DNA of 7,431 nt from Candidatus Blautia intestinipullorum (GTDB taxonomy: Bacteria; Bacillota; Clostridia; Lachnospirales; Lachnospiraceae), in contig DWVA01000152.1 of assembly GCA_019120475.1 (NCBI GenBank), positions 1 through 7,431 of the forward strand. Reading direction: 5' to 3'. This document shows, piece after piece, positions 1 to 6,340 of this stretch. The stretch's first letter is position 1. Each line of letters starts with the position of its first letter. Both the position numbers and the translations under genes were made by a program. The notes under the pieces were generated by a model that ran no database searches, was not told where the DNA came from, and saw only the letters and a list, made by a program, of their open reading frames with translations.

Positions 1-58
1 ATAGTCTTTTTCATTTCAACTGACAATTCGTTTACTTCATCCTTTCTTTGCTATAGCA

Positions 59-87
59 TTGTAAAAAGAAATATTTTAGCGTATAAT
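59..87 (+). promoter_or_regulatory. Sigma-A type promoter of the alpha/beta hydrolase gene
   Basis: A -35 box TTGTAA (59-64) and a perfect -10 box TATAAT (82-87) are separated by exactly 17 bases. This is a near-consensus housekeeping promoter pointing at the hydrolase gene. Transcription would begin near position 94, leaving a leader of roughly 60 bases in which I see no strong hairpin or known riboswitch. The flanking DNA is AT-rich, as expected for a promoter. The first 58 bases of the window hold no gene I can support. Confidence 0.75.
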
Positions 88-157
88 AAGAAAAGAGGAT
101 CTCACTTTTTGACTTATTTATCAATACTGCCCAAACAGCAGAAAAAGGGGGTTAAAG

Positions 158-1111
158 ATGAAAAAACACAAAAATAAACTGGCCACTTTTGTGGTTTTGT
201 TTGCTATAGCAACAGCAGTCATCCATATTATCAATAAAATTATCGCTGCGTCTGCTGTTCTAAAAGAAATGCTGGATACTGACAGAAGAAATTATTATAA
301 ATGGCGTTTTGGTGAAATTTATTATACAAAAAAAGGAAAAGGAAGCCCGGTACTTCTGATCCATGATCTTCTTCCCGGTTCTTCCGGATACGAGTGGAAT
401 AAAGTAGAAGAAGCCCTTGCACTGGAGCATACGGTATATACCATAGATCTTCTCGGCTGCGGCCGTTCGGAAAAACCAGGGATCACTTATACCAACTTTG
501 TCTATGTGCAGGTTATCTGTGATTTTATCAGAAATGTGATCGGAGAAAAAACAGATGTGATCGCCAGCGGTTTTTCCGGTTCCTTTGTGATCATGGCCTG
601 CCGCAACGAACACAGTTTATTTAACAGGGTTATGCTTGTGAACCCTCCTGCTCCCGGAAGTCTGCAGAAGATGCCCGGAAAAAAAGAAAAGCTTCTTAAA
701 TATTTTCTTGAAATTCCTGTGTTCGGCACACTTGTATATCATATTGCCGTATCAAGAGAGGCTGTACAGAATTTCTTTATTGAGAATATGCTTTTTGATC
801 CTTTCCATCCGGATCAGGATCTCCTTGACGCCTATTATGAAGGCGCCCACAGAGGCGGCAGTCAGGCAAAAGCCTTGTACGCAAGCAAATCTTCCAAATA
901 TGTCAATATAGACATTGTCCACAGCCTGAAAAATATTGACAACAGTATCTTTATTATCGAGGGATCCGCAGAAAATAACGGAACGTCTATTATCGAAGAT
1001 TATCAGGATATTAATCCTTCTATTGAAGCGGCGGTCCTTCCAAAGACAAAACATTTTCCTCATGTGGAAGATCCGGAACATTTTCTGGAACAGGTTGGGA
1101 TTTTCTTCTGA
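158..1111 (+). CDS. Membrane-anchored alpha/beta-fold hydrolase
   Basis: A complete 317-residue protein with the alpha/beta-hydrolase fold; the substrate is unknown. The basic N-terminus (MKKHKNK) precedes a hydrophobic stretch at about residues 9-33 with no lipobox or clear cleavage site, so it is probably a signal anchor with the catalytic domain outside the membrane. The core starts near residue 52. The oxyanion-loop region reads LLIHD (66-70) followed by PGSSGYEW, where many relatives have HG. DLLGCGRSEKP (97-107) is the usual strand-loop after beta-4. The nucleophile elbow is GFSGS (138-142) with Ser140 as nucleophile; the last Gly of GxSxG is Ser. KHFPHVEDPEHF (298-309) supplies the catalytic His, most likely His299. 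The acid position after IIEGSA appears to be Glu272 rather than the common Asp. The start is backed by an AAGGGGG ribosome site six bases upstream. The gene is monocistronic, with its own promoter and a terminator downstream. It could be an esterase, lipase or epoxide-hydrolase-like enzyme; the fold is secure, the reaction is not. Confidence 0.88.
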   Translation: MKKHKNKLATFVVLFAIATAVIHIINKIIAASAVLKEMLDTDRRNYYKWRFGEIYYTKKGKGSPVLLIHDLLPGSSGYEWNKVEEALALEHTVYTIDLLGCGRSEKPGITYTNFVYVQVICDFIRNVIGEKTDVIASGFSGSFVIMACRNEHSLFNRVMLVNPPAPGSLQKMPGKKEKLLKYFLEIPVFGTLVYHIAVSREAVQNFFIENMLFDPFHPDQDLLDAYYEGAHRGGSQAKALYASKSSKYVNIDIVHSLKNIDNSIFIIEGSAENNGTSIIEDYQDINPSIEAAVLPKTKHFPHVEDPEHFLEQVGIFF

Positions 1112-1163
1112 ACAGTTTGCCTGTTCTGAACACCTCATTTATAAAACTTTTATCTATGATGTT

Positions 1164-1204
1164 AAAACGCCCGTCTCCGGCAAATACCGGGGATGGGCGT
1201 TTTT
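1164..1204. terminator. Bidirectional intrinsic terminator between converging genes
   Basis: A 17-bp stem (1164-1180 paired with 1187-1203, all paired with only two G-T wobbles) encloses a six-base loop CAAATA. On the plus strand the stem runs into five T (1200-1204); on the minus strand the complementary arm ends in four T. It follows the hydrolase stop codon by 52 bases and lies 10 bases beyond the stop codon of the DUF4340 gene, so it can end both transcripts. It is stronger in the plus direction because of the longer T tract. Confidence 0.92.
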
Positions 1205-1213
1205 GCGGATATT

Positions 1214-2803
1214 TTATTCTTCTGCTGAATCAGTGTCTGAAGCTCCGATCATTTCCTCATAAGCTTCTTCCATATCACGGACATTCATCTTATTTACCAG
1301 ATAAACCTTATCGTCCACTACTGCGGCATAGAAATTCGTATCATATTCGTAGTATTTCACCAGCGTTTCCCGGCCGTCAGTGTCGATCATGGTAAAGGTA
1401 TAGGAAGGATCGTTTTCCGGTTCATAATCTTCTGTCAGTCTTTCCTGAGCGATCATATTATTCATCTTGTTATAGAAGGTAGTAAAGTCCGTTTCGTCCA
1501 TCTCCTGGCCGTCCAGCTCATAGGAATATGTGGTGGTTTCCTCACCGTCTTCATCCTCTGAAGTTTCTCTTATCACTTCTACCTCATGAGTTTCTCCCCC
1601 AGCTTCGATTTCCAGGGTTTCCAGATTATTTACAGAAAGATAGCTTACCGTAAGATCATAGAAATCCTCCATCGTGCTGTCAAGAATATCTGTCAGGGAA
1701 TCTTCCGTTATAGTGTAAACCTCATTGCTGTCATTTACCTTCACATAACGGCTGTCATCTGTCTGATCTCCTACATAAATAACAAGTTCCTTATCTACTG
1801 TAACCGTCTCAGGTTCCTCGTCTTCAGCATCCTCAGAAGCTTCTGCAGTTCCCGTTTCTTCTCCGGTATTGGTTTCCTCTGCGTCTTCCCCGGCGTCCGG
1901 ATCCTCTGCGGAAGAGCCGTCCTCCGTGTCTGTTTCCGATTTTCCGGAGCTGTCTTCCTCTGTGTCCGTATCCTCTTCCACTTCCTCTTCTTCCGTATAC
2001 TTTGCAGTAATTACCGCATATGGGTCGTCAAAACCGTATTTGGAGTCGTCTGTACAATTATAGTCCACAAAATCTTCATAGGAGAGGGAACCGATAGCGG
2101 AGGTAATATTGCCTGCCTTTGTAGTATCGGCTTTATCTGTTTCTTTTCCGTCCGAAACATCCCAGCCTAACGTTTCGCTGTCTCTGCTCAGCTCATACCC
2201 GTTTTCTTTTTCCACCTTAACGTCTGTGATGGTAGATGAAGTTACAGCCGGAAACGTCTCTGCCTGTGCAAAACTGTAAACAGAACCCATAAAAGGATCT
2301 ATGGACGAGGAGGATACAAGATAGATATCCTCGTCATCTCCTGATTTTTTTATATAATACTGGCTGGCAGAATCATTTTTCATTCCCACCTGAATGGTAG
2401 TTTCCTCGCCGTCTTCCGCAGCAAGGGTAATCTCATTTTCCGGTTTATCAAGATCGTACTCGCTTAAATCCTCCGAACCTTCCACTTTCTGATCCGCAGT
2501 CAGAGCAGCAATCCCGTTTACCGCGCTGTTGACAGTATCCTGATCCAGAGGAAAATCCGTCTGATCCTTTTTCACCCAGGAATCATCCTCTTTTTCCAAA
2601 ATCACTTTCTCGCCGTCTTCTGACAGGAAGGATACAGAAGAGATATCGTCTGAACTGATATCTACCACATCGACGCTTTGATCCGCTTCCTCAGCTTCTT
2701 TTTCTTCCTGGGAGGACACATAGGATTTCACGCCTGCATAAGCGCCGCATAAAACCACCAGTACCCCCACAGCAGAAATCATTTTTACGGTTTTACTTTT
2801 CAT
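1214..2803 (-). CDS. DUF4340 domain protein, fourth gene of the ABC/GldG-like operon
   Basis: A 529-residue protein with one N-terminal membrane segment (about 6-24) and a long acidic domain predicted to lie outside the membrane. I chose the ATG at 2803-2801: it overlaps the stop of the upstream gene as TAATG and has AAGGAG nine bases upstream. An in-frame ATG eight codons earlier (2827) lacks a comparable ribosome site. The body reads as three related modules of about 120 residues (near 53-178, 192-385 and 394-520). Modules 1 and 2 share a Y-x-[LF]-D-x-P motif and a following strand with VG; all three carry an amphipathic helix and a final strand such as DIYLV, EVYTI or KVYLV. This matches the DUF4340 family, usually found next to GldG-like ABC components; no biochemical function is established that I know of. 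Module 2 is interrupted by an acidic, low-complexity stretch (about 270-334). The protein probably works with the three upstream products at the cell surface. Family call firm, function unknown. Confidence 0.85.
   Translation of the reverse strand: MKSKTVKMISAVGVLVVLCGAYAGVKSYVSSQEEKEAEEADQSVDVVDISSDDISSVSFLSEDGEKVILEKEDDSWVKKDQTDFPLDQDTVNSAVNGIAALTADQKVEGSEDLSEYDLDKPENEITLAAEDGEETTIQVGMKNDSASQYYIKKSGDDEDIYLVSSSSIDPFMGSVYSFAQAETFPAVTSSTITDVKVEKENGYELSRDSETLGWDVSDGKETDKADTTKAGNITSAIGSLSYEDFVDYNCTDDSKYGFDDPYAVITAKYTEEEEVEEDTDTEEDSSGKSETDTEDGSSAEDPDAGEDAEETNTGEETGTAEASEDAEDEEPETVTVDKELVIYVGDQTDDSRYVKVNDSNEVYTITEDSLTDILDSTMEDFYDLTVSYLSVNNLETLEIEAGGETHEVEVIRETSEDEDGEETTTYSYELDGQEMDETDFTTFYNKMNNMIAQERLTEDYEPENDPSYTFTMIDTDGRETLVKYYEYDTNFYAAVVDDKVYLVNKMNVRDMEEAYEEMIGASDTDSAEE
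1802..1996 (-). other. Acidic low-complexity insert inside the DUF4340 protein
   Basis: About 65 codons (residues about 270-334 of the 529-residue protein) encode almost only Glu, Asp, Ser, Thr, Gly and Ala. Roughly half the residues are acidic and there is a single Lys. The stretch falls between two predicted beta-strands of module 2 (after AVITAKY, before KELVIYVGD), where module 1 has only a short turn. The underlying DNA is a run of near-repetitive GAA/GAG/GAT/GAC, TCC and ACG-type codons, which may have grown by slippage. The reading frame is intact through it. Confidence 0.8.
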
Positions 2804-4287
2804 TATGCTTTTCTCCTTTTCAGCCATACGCCAAAACCAACCACCAGGAATACTCCCGGAATCAGTCCCATTACACAGATCTTCCAGAAGCTTACATCAT
2901 AAGCCGTCAAAGTCAGATAGGAAACTTCCAGACTCTTTGATGGGATGGAAATTGTAGACGTATCATCTGTACTGCACATCCAGTTCAGAGATTCTGTGAT
3001 CATCTGCTCATTTCCTCCCGCTACCATCTGGTTGATCTGGCTGTCCATCAGGTTTGAAGTGGAATAATAAACGATCTGGGTGGTCTTATCGTCGCCCACA
3101 TCTTCCGTAATGCTTACTCCAAGATCAAACGGACCTTCAATATCTTCTTCTGTCTTTTCCAGTGTATTATCGTTTACATTAACTTTTGAATATGCGCTGT
3201 CCGAGGTAGTCAGAAGACTTTCTACTGTAAGGGTATCCCTGACATTATCAAGCTTACGGATTCCCTGGGCATAAGGAGCGAGAACATAATATCCCTGGGA
3301 AGCAAAATCAGAAATCGCGTCCGTACTGTTTACAGTAGGAACAAGATAATAAGGCATCTGCATTGCATAATGCTGGGTATCTCCTTCAAGAACAATGCCG
3401 TCCACTCTTTCCACGCCATAATTTTCCAGCACAGCGTCAAAATTATCCATTGGCTCCTCTGTATAGTCAGAGAAGATCATTGCTTTTCCGCCGTTTTCCA
3501 GATACTCGATGATCGCGTCCTTCTCATCTTCTGTTATATCGGAAGAAGGAGAATTGATCATCAGACAGTCCGCATCTTCCGGAACTGTTTCCTCTGTAAG
3601 AAGATTCAGGGATTTGATCTCTATATTTGCCTTCTCTATATCTTCCTGCAAAGTAGAATCCAGAGCCTTTTCTCCATGTCCGTCCAGCGTATAAAGAACT
3701 GGAAGATTTTCGGAAGTTACATAGGAAATAGCGCTGGTGATCTGTCCCTCTCCGTCGAATCCGCTGGTGGTATAGCTGTAAGTATTATAGTCGATAGAGC
3801 TTTCATAAATATTTCCGTAATCGACTACTTTGCTTCTGTCTCCACAGACGACGATCAGGCTGTTGGAGCTTACCTCATCGTCTGTATATTCCGATGTGAA
3901 TTTCGGGTTTACCACAGGGTCTTTTTGCTCTACTTTGATGTGATCGGATTCTTCCTCATATTTTTTCAGAAGCTTGGATATCACTTCGTCTTCTGAACCG
4001 CTTTCGGCGATCTGATATATTGTCACATCTTTGTCAAGATCCTTCAGGAAATCTTTCGTCTGATCCCCGATACTGAAAAGCTGCTGGTCGCTGACGTCAA
4101 GCTCTGTATAAGTTGTAGGAAGAGCGTCCACGATCAGATTTACCACAACGACAATGACAACAAAAACCACACTGATAATCACACTATAGGATCCGTTTTT
4201 CAGCGCTTTCTTGTTGATTCCTTTTCTTATATGTTTCTTTTTATCCGGCTCCGATTTTCTTTTATTAAACTTTTCGGTCAATTTCAT
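2803..4287 (-). CDS. GldG-like ABC transporter auxiliary protein
   Basis: A 494-residue protein of the ABC_transp_aux/GldG type. A very basic N-terminus (1-31) precedes a membrane segment at about 34-53, then a large domain predicted to be extracytoplasmic, then a second membrane segment at about 469-488 followed by a basic KRRKA tail. The segment ELDVSDQQLFSIGDQTKDFL (62-81) is typical of the N-terminal domain in this family. LYTLDGHGE (198-206) carries the family's conserved GHGE. The region about 195-275 resembles an amidotransferase-like Rossmann fold but has no Cys at a nucleophile position, so it is probably not catalytic. The start has a perfect AGGAGG eight bases upstream, and the stop of the permease gene is part of it (TAGGAGG). 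The stop TAA overlaps the ATG of the DUF4340 gene. In Bacteroidetes the relative GldG works with GldF and GldA; here it likely couples the permease to an external substrate. I give no gene symbol because orthology with gliding genes is not shown. Confidence 0.87.
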   Translation of the reverse strand: MKLTEKFNKRKSEPDKKKHIRKGINKKALKNGSYSVIISVVFVVIVVVVNLIVDALPTTYTELDVSDQQLFSIGDQTKDFLKDLDKDVTIYQIAESGSEDEVISKLLKKYEEESDHIKVEQKDPVVNPKFTSEYTDDEVSSNSLIVVCGDRSKVVDYGNIYESSIDYNTYSYTTSGFDGEGQITSAISYVTSENLPVLYTLDGHGEKALDSTLQEDIEKANIEIKSLNLLTEETVPEDADCLMINSPSSDITEDEKDAIIEYLENGGKAMIFSDYTEEPMDNFDAVLENYGVERVDGIVLEGDTQHYAMQMPYYLVPTVNSTDAISDFASQGYYVLAPYAQGIRKLDNVRDTLTVESLLTTSDSAYSKVNVNDNTLEKTEEDIEGPFDLGVSITEDVGDDKTTQIVYYSTSNLMDSQINQMVAGGNEQMITESLNWMCSTDDTSTISIPSKSLEVSYLTLTAYDVSFWKICVMGLIPGVFLVVGFGVWLKRRKA

Positions 4288-4299
4288 CTTCCCAACCTC

Positions 4300-5163
4300 C
4301 TAATTCCAGCGTCTTTTTACAATAGACTGAATGGTCAGGAAGACACAGACAGCTATTACAGAAATAAAATACAATATTCCTTTTATATCAAAAATCCCGT
4401 TGGCAAAATTATCAAAATGACCGCTGATATTAAATACCTGAAGAACCTTCTGAATACCTCCGGCGAAGAAGTCCGAATTTACCAGATAAAGTACCGCCAG
4501 CACCGCTTCTCCCGCCACACAGACAACAGCGGAGATCAGAAAATTCTTGATCATGGTATAAATAATGATGGACGCCGCCAGCACCAGAAGTCCGAAAGTA
4601 ATACAGGTAGACAGCGCTCCTTCGGAAAAGAAAGAGGAAATTCCGTTCATCATGTAAAAAGCAAATAAAAAGACAAATGTCAGTACCGCCGCGATCACCT
4701 GACTTTCTGTAAGAGACGAAACGAAAACTCCGATTGCCAGATTTGCGCATCCTAAAAGGAAAAATCCAAGGATAGCCGTATAAGCCATTCCCAGGGAAAC
4801 CGTCCCGAATTTCGTCATCAGCAGAGGGTACAGACAGATGATCGCCATAGGAATCGCAAAAACTGTAACAAGAGCCAGATATTTTCCCATTACGATCTTT
4901 TCTACAGAAACCGGCGCAGTAAGGAGAAGCTGGTCTGTTTTCTGCTTTCTTTCTTCCGCCAGGACCCTCATGGTAAGAATAGGCACACTGATCAGAAATA
5001 CAAAAGTAAGCGCGCTTAATGTATATTCAAATTTCGGATAAGCGGCGCTTAACTGATAGGCTGAAAAATATATTCCTGTTAAAAGCAGGATAAAAAAGAT
5101 AAAAATATATCCGATCATTGATGTAAGATAACTTCTTAATTCACGTTTATAAACGGCTGTCAT
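4300..5163 (-). CDS. ABC-2 type transporter permease (GldF-like)
   Basis: A 287-residue integral membrane protein, the membrane-spanning partner of the ATPase encoded just upstream. Hydrophobic segments lie near residues 16-36, 49-65, 95-116, 126-148, 155-172, 184-203, 208-228 and 261-281, so six to eight crossings. The loop after the second segment reads TMRVLAEERKQKTDQLLLTAPVS (64-86), the typical cytoplasmic coupling region of this permease class. Its length is usual for the family. The ATG overlaps the ATPase stop codon by four bases (ATGA), and a G-rich ribosome site (GGGGGG) ends six bases before it. The stop TAG is embedded in the ribosome site of the GldG-like gene 12 bases on. The substrate is unknown; a pure exporter and a machine acting on the cell envelope are both possible. 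Confidence 0.9.
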   Translation of the reverse strand: MTAVYKRELRSYLTSMIGYIFIFFILLLTGIYFSAYQLSAAYPKFEYTLSALTFVFLISVPILTMRVLAEERKQKTDQLLLTAPVSVEKIVMGKYLALVTVFAIPMAIICLYPLLMTKFGTVSLGMAYTAILGFFLLGCANLAIGVFVSSLTESQVIAAVLTFVFLFAFYMMNGISSFFSEGALSTCITFGLLVLAASIIIYTMIKNFLISAVVCVAGEAVLAVLYLVNSDFFAGGIQKVLQVFNISGHFDNFANGIFDIKGILYFISVIAVCVFLTIQSIVKRRWN

Positions 5164-6164
5164 TGCTCTCCCCCCTCTTCTTCATGGTTCTCTGTTTTAG
5201 ATTTTTGACTGGAATCGTCTTTTTTATCGTTTCCGCCGTCTGTCAGTTCCAGGAAAATTTCCTCAAGGGATACTTTTTCCGACTGCATTTCAAGAATCGG
5301 ATAATGGTTCTCTGCCATCTTATAAAAAACTTCTTCTCTAATGTCTGCGCTTTCTTCTGTAGAAAGTTTCACACGCCATCCATTTTCGTTCTCCGCGCTG
5401 TTCACCGTAATTGTCTTCACTCCCGGAATTTCACTGAGAAGCCGACGGATGGACTCTTTTTCTCCTTTCACAATAAGAGAAAGATTATTGGAGCCTGCCG
5501 CCAGTTTACTTAAGTTGTCCGGCGTGTCGCTGGCAACCAGCTTTCCGTGGGATATGATCAGCACATAATCGCAGACGGCGCTGACCTCAGAAAGAATATG
5601 GGAGCTTAGTATAACCGTATGTTTTTTCTTAAGATTTTTTATTAAATCTCTAATCTCTATGATCTGCTTCGGATCCAGTCCCACAGTAGGTTCGTCCAGG
5701 ATGATCACATCCGGATATCCCAGAATCGCCTGGGCAAGTCCCACTCTCTGCCTGTAGCCTTTTGACAGATTCTTAATCAGGCGGTTTTTCATATCTGTGA
5801 TCTTTACAGTATCCATAACCTCCTGAATCATTTCATTCTTTTTATCTTTGGGAATTTTTTTCAGATCTGCCGCGAATTTTAAGTATTCCAGAACAGTCAT
5901 ATCAAAATAAAGAGGCGGCTGTTCCGGAAGGTAGCCAATACATTTTTTCGCCTTTTCCGGCTCTTCAAGAATATCATGGCCGTCTATAGACACAGTTCCT
6001 TCCGTAGAGGCAATATAGCCGGTAATGATATTCATGGTAGTAGACTTTCCTGCGCCGTTAGGACCCAGAAAACCGTAGATTTTTCCTTTCTCTATCTGGA
6101 AAGAAAGGTGGTCAACTGCCGTATGATCTCCATATCGCTTGACCAGGTTTTTCACTTCAATCAC
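5160..6164 (-). CDS. ABC transporter ATP-binding protein (GldA-like)
   Basis: A 334-residue cytoplasmic ATPase that should energise the adjacent permease. Motifs in order: Walker A GPNGAGKST (34-42), Q-loop Gln82 in YLPEQPPLY, signature LSKGY (133-137), Walker B VIILDEP (153-159), D-loop GLD (162-164) and H-loop His189 in SSHI. The C-terminal part (about 225-308) is the usual extra domain of ABC-2 type ATPases, followed by a hydrophilic, mostly acidic tail (310-334). The start is GTG at 6164-6162, because AGGAGG lies eight bases upstream and the family begins with IEVKNLVKRYG right there. The frame stays open for 77 more codons upstream, but that part runs into the end of rsmG and looks non-coding. 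The stop overlaps the permease start. The 5' leader is structured and may contain a short coupled ORF. Confidence 0.93.
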   Translation of the reverse strand: MIEVKNLVKRYGDHTAVDHLSFQIEKGKIYGFLGPNGAGKSTTMNIITGYIASTEGTVSIDGHDILEEPEKAKKCIGYLPEQPPLYFDMTVLEYLKFAADLKKIPKDKKNEMIQEVMDTVKITDMKNRLIKNLSKGYRQRVGLAQAILGYPDVIILDEPTVGLDPKQIIEIRDLIKNLKKKHTVILSSHILSEVSAVCDYVLIISHGKLVASDTPDNLSKLAAGSNNLSLIVKGEKESIRRLLSEIPGVKTITVNSAENENGWRVKLSTEESADIREEVFYKMAENHYPILEMQSEKVSLEEIFLELTDGGNDKKDDSSQKSKTENHEEEGGEQ

Positions 6165-6235
6165 AAATCTCTCCTCCTTTTCTGCAGCAGAAGATGTTTC
6201 CGGGAGAAACAGAGATAGGGGGTACCCGGAAACAT
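6161..6235 (-). CDS. Possible 24-codon leader ORF coupled to the ABC ATPase
   Basis: An ATG (6235-6233) opens a 24-residue frame beginning MFPGTPYLCF and ending KRRRDL. Its TGA overlaps the GTG start of the ATPase as GTGA, the usual geometry of translational coupling. AAAAGGA precedes the ATG, but the gap of about two bases is shorter than ideal. The ATG itself lies in the 5' arm of the perfect 15-bp hairpin. The three Arg codons AGG AGG AGA near the end are the ATPase ribosome binding site read in this frame, so they need not mean regulation by arginine codons. It could be a true leader peptide or a chance frame; I lean slightly towards chance. Confidence 0.3.
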   Translation of the reverse strand: MFPGTPYLCFSRKHLLLQKRRRDL

Positions 6236-6239
6236 CTTC
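6190..6239 (-). promoter_or_regulatory. Perfect 15-bp hairpin just before the ATPase ribosome site
   Basis: Arms 6190-6204 and 6225-6239 (GAAGATGTTTCCGGG and its exact complement) flank a 20-base loop. In the ABC-operon transcript the hairpin ends 11 bases before AGGAGG. No T tract follows on the minus strand, so it is not a simple terminator. The loop contains ATCTCT, which could pair with AGAGAT between the ribosome site and the GTG start. The loop also has a second GTTTC that could replace the first as partner of GAAAC in the 3' arm. A role in translation control or mRNA stability is inference; the inverted repeat is plain in the sequence. Confidence 0.65.
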
Positions 6240-6244
6240 CTTTT

Positions 6245-6267
6245 GAGCAGATAATTTGTATCTGCTC
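6245..6267 (-). promoter_or_regulatory. Perfect 9-bp hairpin upstream in the ABC-operon leader
   Basis: GAGCAGATA (6245-6253) and TATCTGCTC (6259-6267) form a perfect stem with a five-base loop. On the minus strand it is followed by AAAAGG, so it is not a terminator in the direction of the operon. On the plus strand it runs into CTTTGAATATTTT, a weak tail with no known gene to terminate. A -10-like TAAAAT (6280-6275, minus strand) sits just upstream; a transcript from it would start almost at this hairpin. No good -35 box accompanies it, so I do not list the promoter separately. Confidence 0.55.
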
Positions 6268-6288
6268 TTTGAATATTTTATGAAAAAG

Positions 6289-6327
6289 TTGTGATAAAAA
6301 TAGGATAAATTTGTGATGATTCTGTGA
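6289..6327. repeat. Helically spaced TTGTGA repeats between rsmG and the ABC operon
   Basis: TTGTGAT occurs at 6289-6295 and 6311-6317, and the variant CTGTGA at 6322-6327. The spacings are 22 and 11 bases, that is two turns and one turn of the helix, so all copies face the same side. They lie just upstream of the -10-like sequence for the ABC operon. A regulator site is possible; in this AT-rich DNA chance is also possible. Confidence 0.35.
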
Positions 6328-6340
6328 AACGAGCAAATAC

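Noticed and set aside
1..177. Frame 1 of the plus strand is open from the left edge to beyond the hydrolase start, as if a gene ended there.
   Set aside because: It runs straight through a near-consensus promoter and has a composition of AT-rich non-coding DNA; no domain can be recognised.
1106..1132. TTCTGAACA repeated at 1106-1114 and 1124-1132, with a 6-bp hairpin across the hydrolase stop codon.
   Set aside because: Too short and weak to be a terminator, and the strong terminator follows at 1164; probably chance.
1586..2170. Long open frame on the plus strand opposite the DUF4340 gene.
   Set aside because: It is antisense to a well-supported coding gene, has low-complexity aromatic/Cys-rich composition and no recognisable domain; it mirrors the acidic codons of the other strand.
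3370..3996. 208-codon open frame on the plus strand opposite the GldG-like gene.
   Set aside because: Antisense shadow of a real gene, without a ribosome site or family resemblance.
6245..6267. The 9-bp hairpin as a terminator for rsmG.
   Set aside because: On the minus strand it is followed by AAAAGG rather than a T tract, so it lacks the signal for intrinsic termination in that direction.
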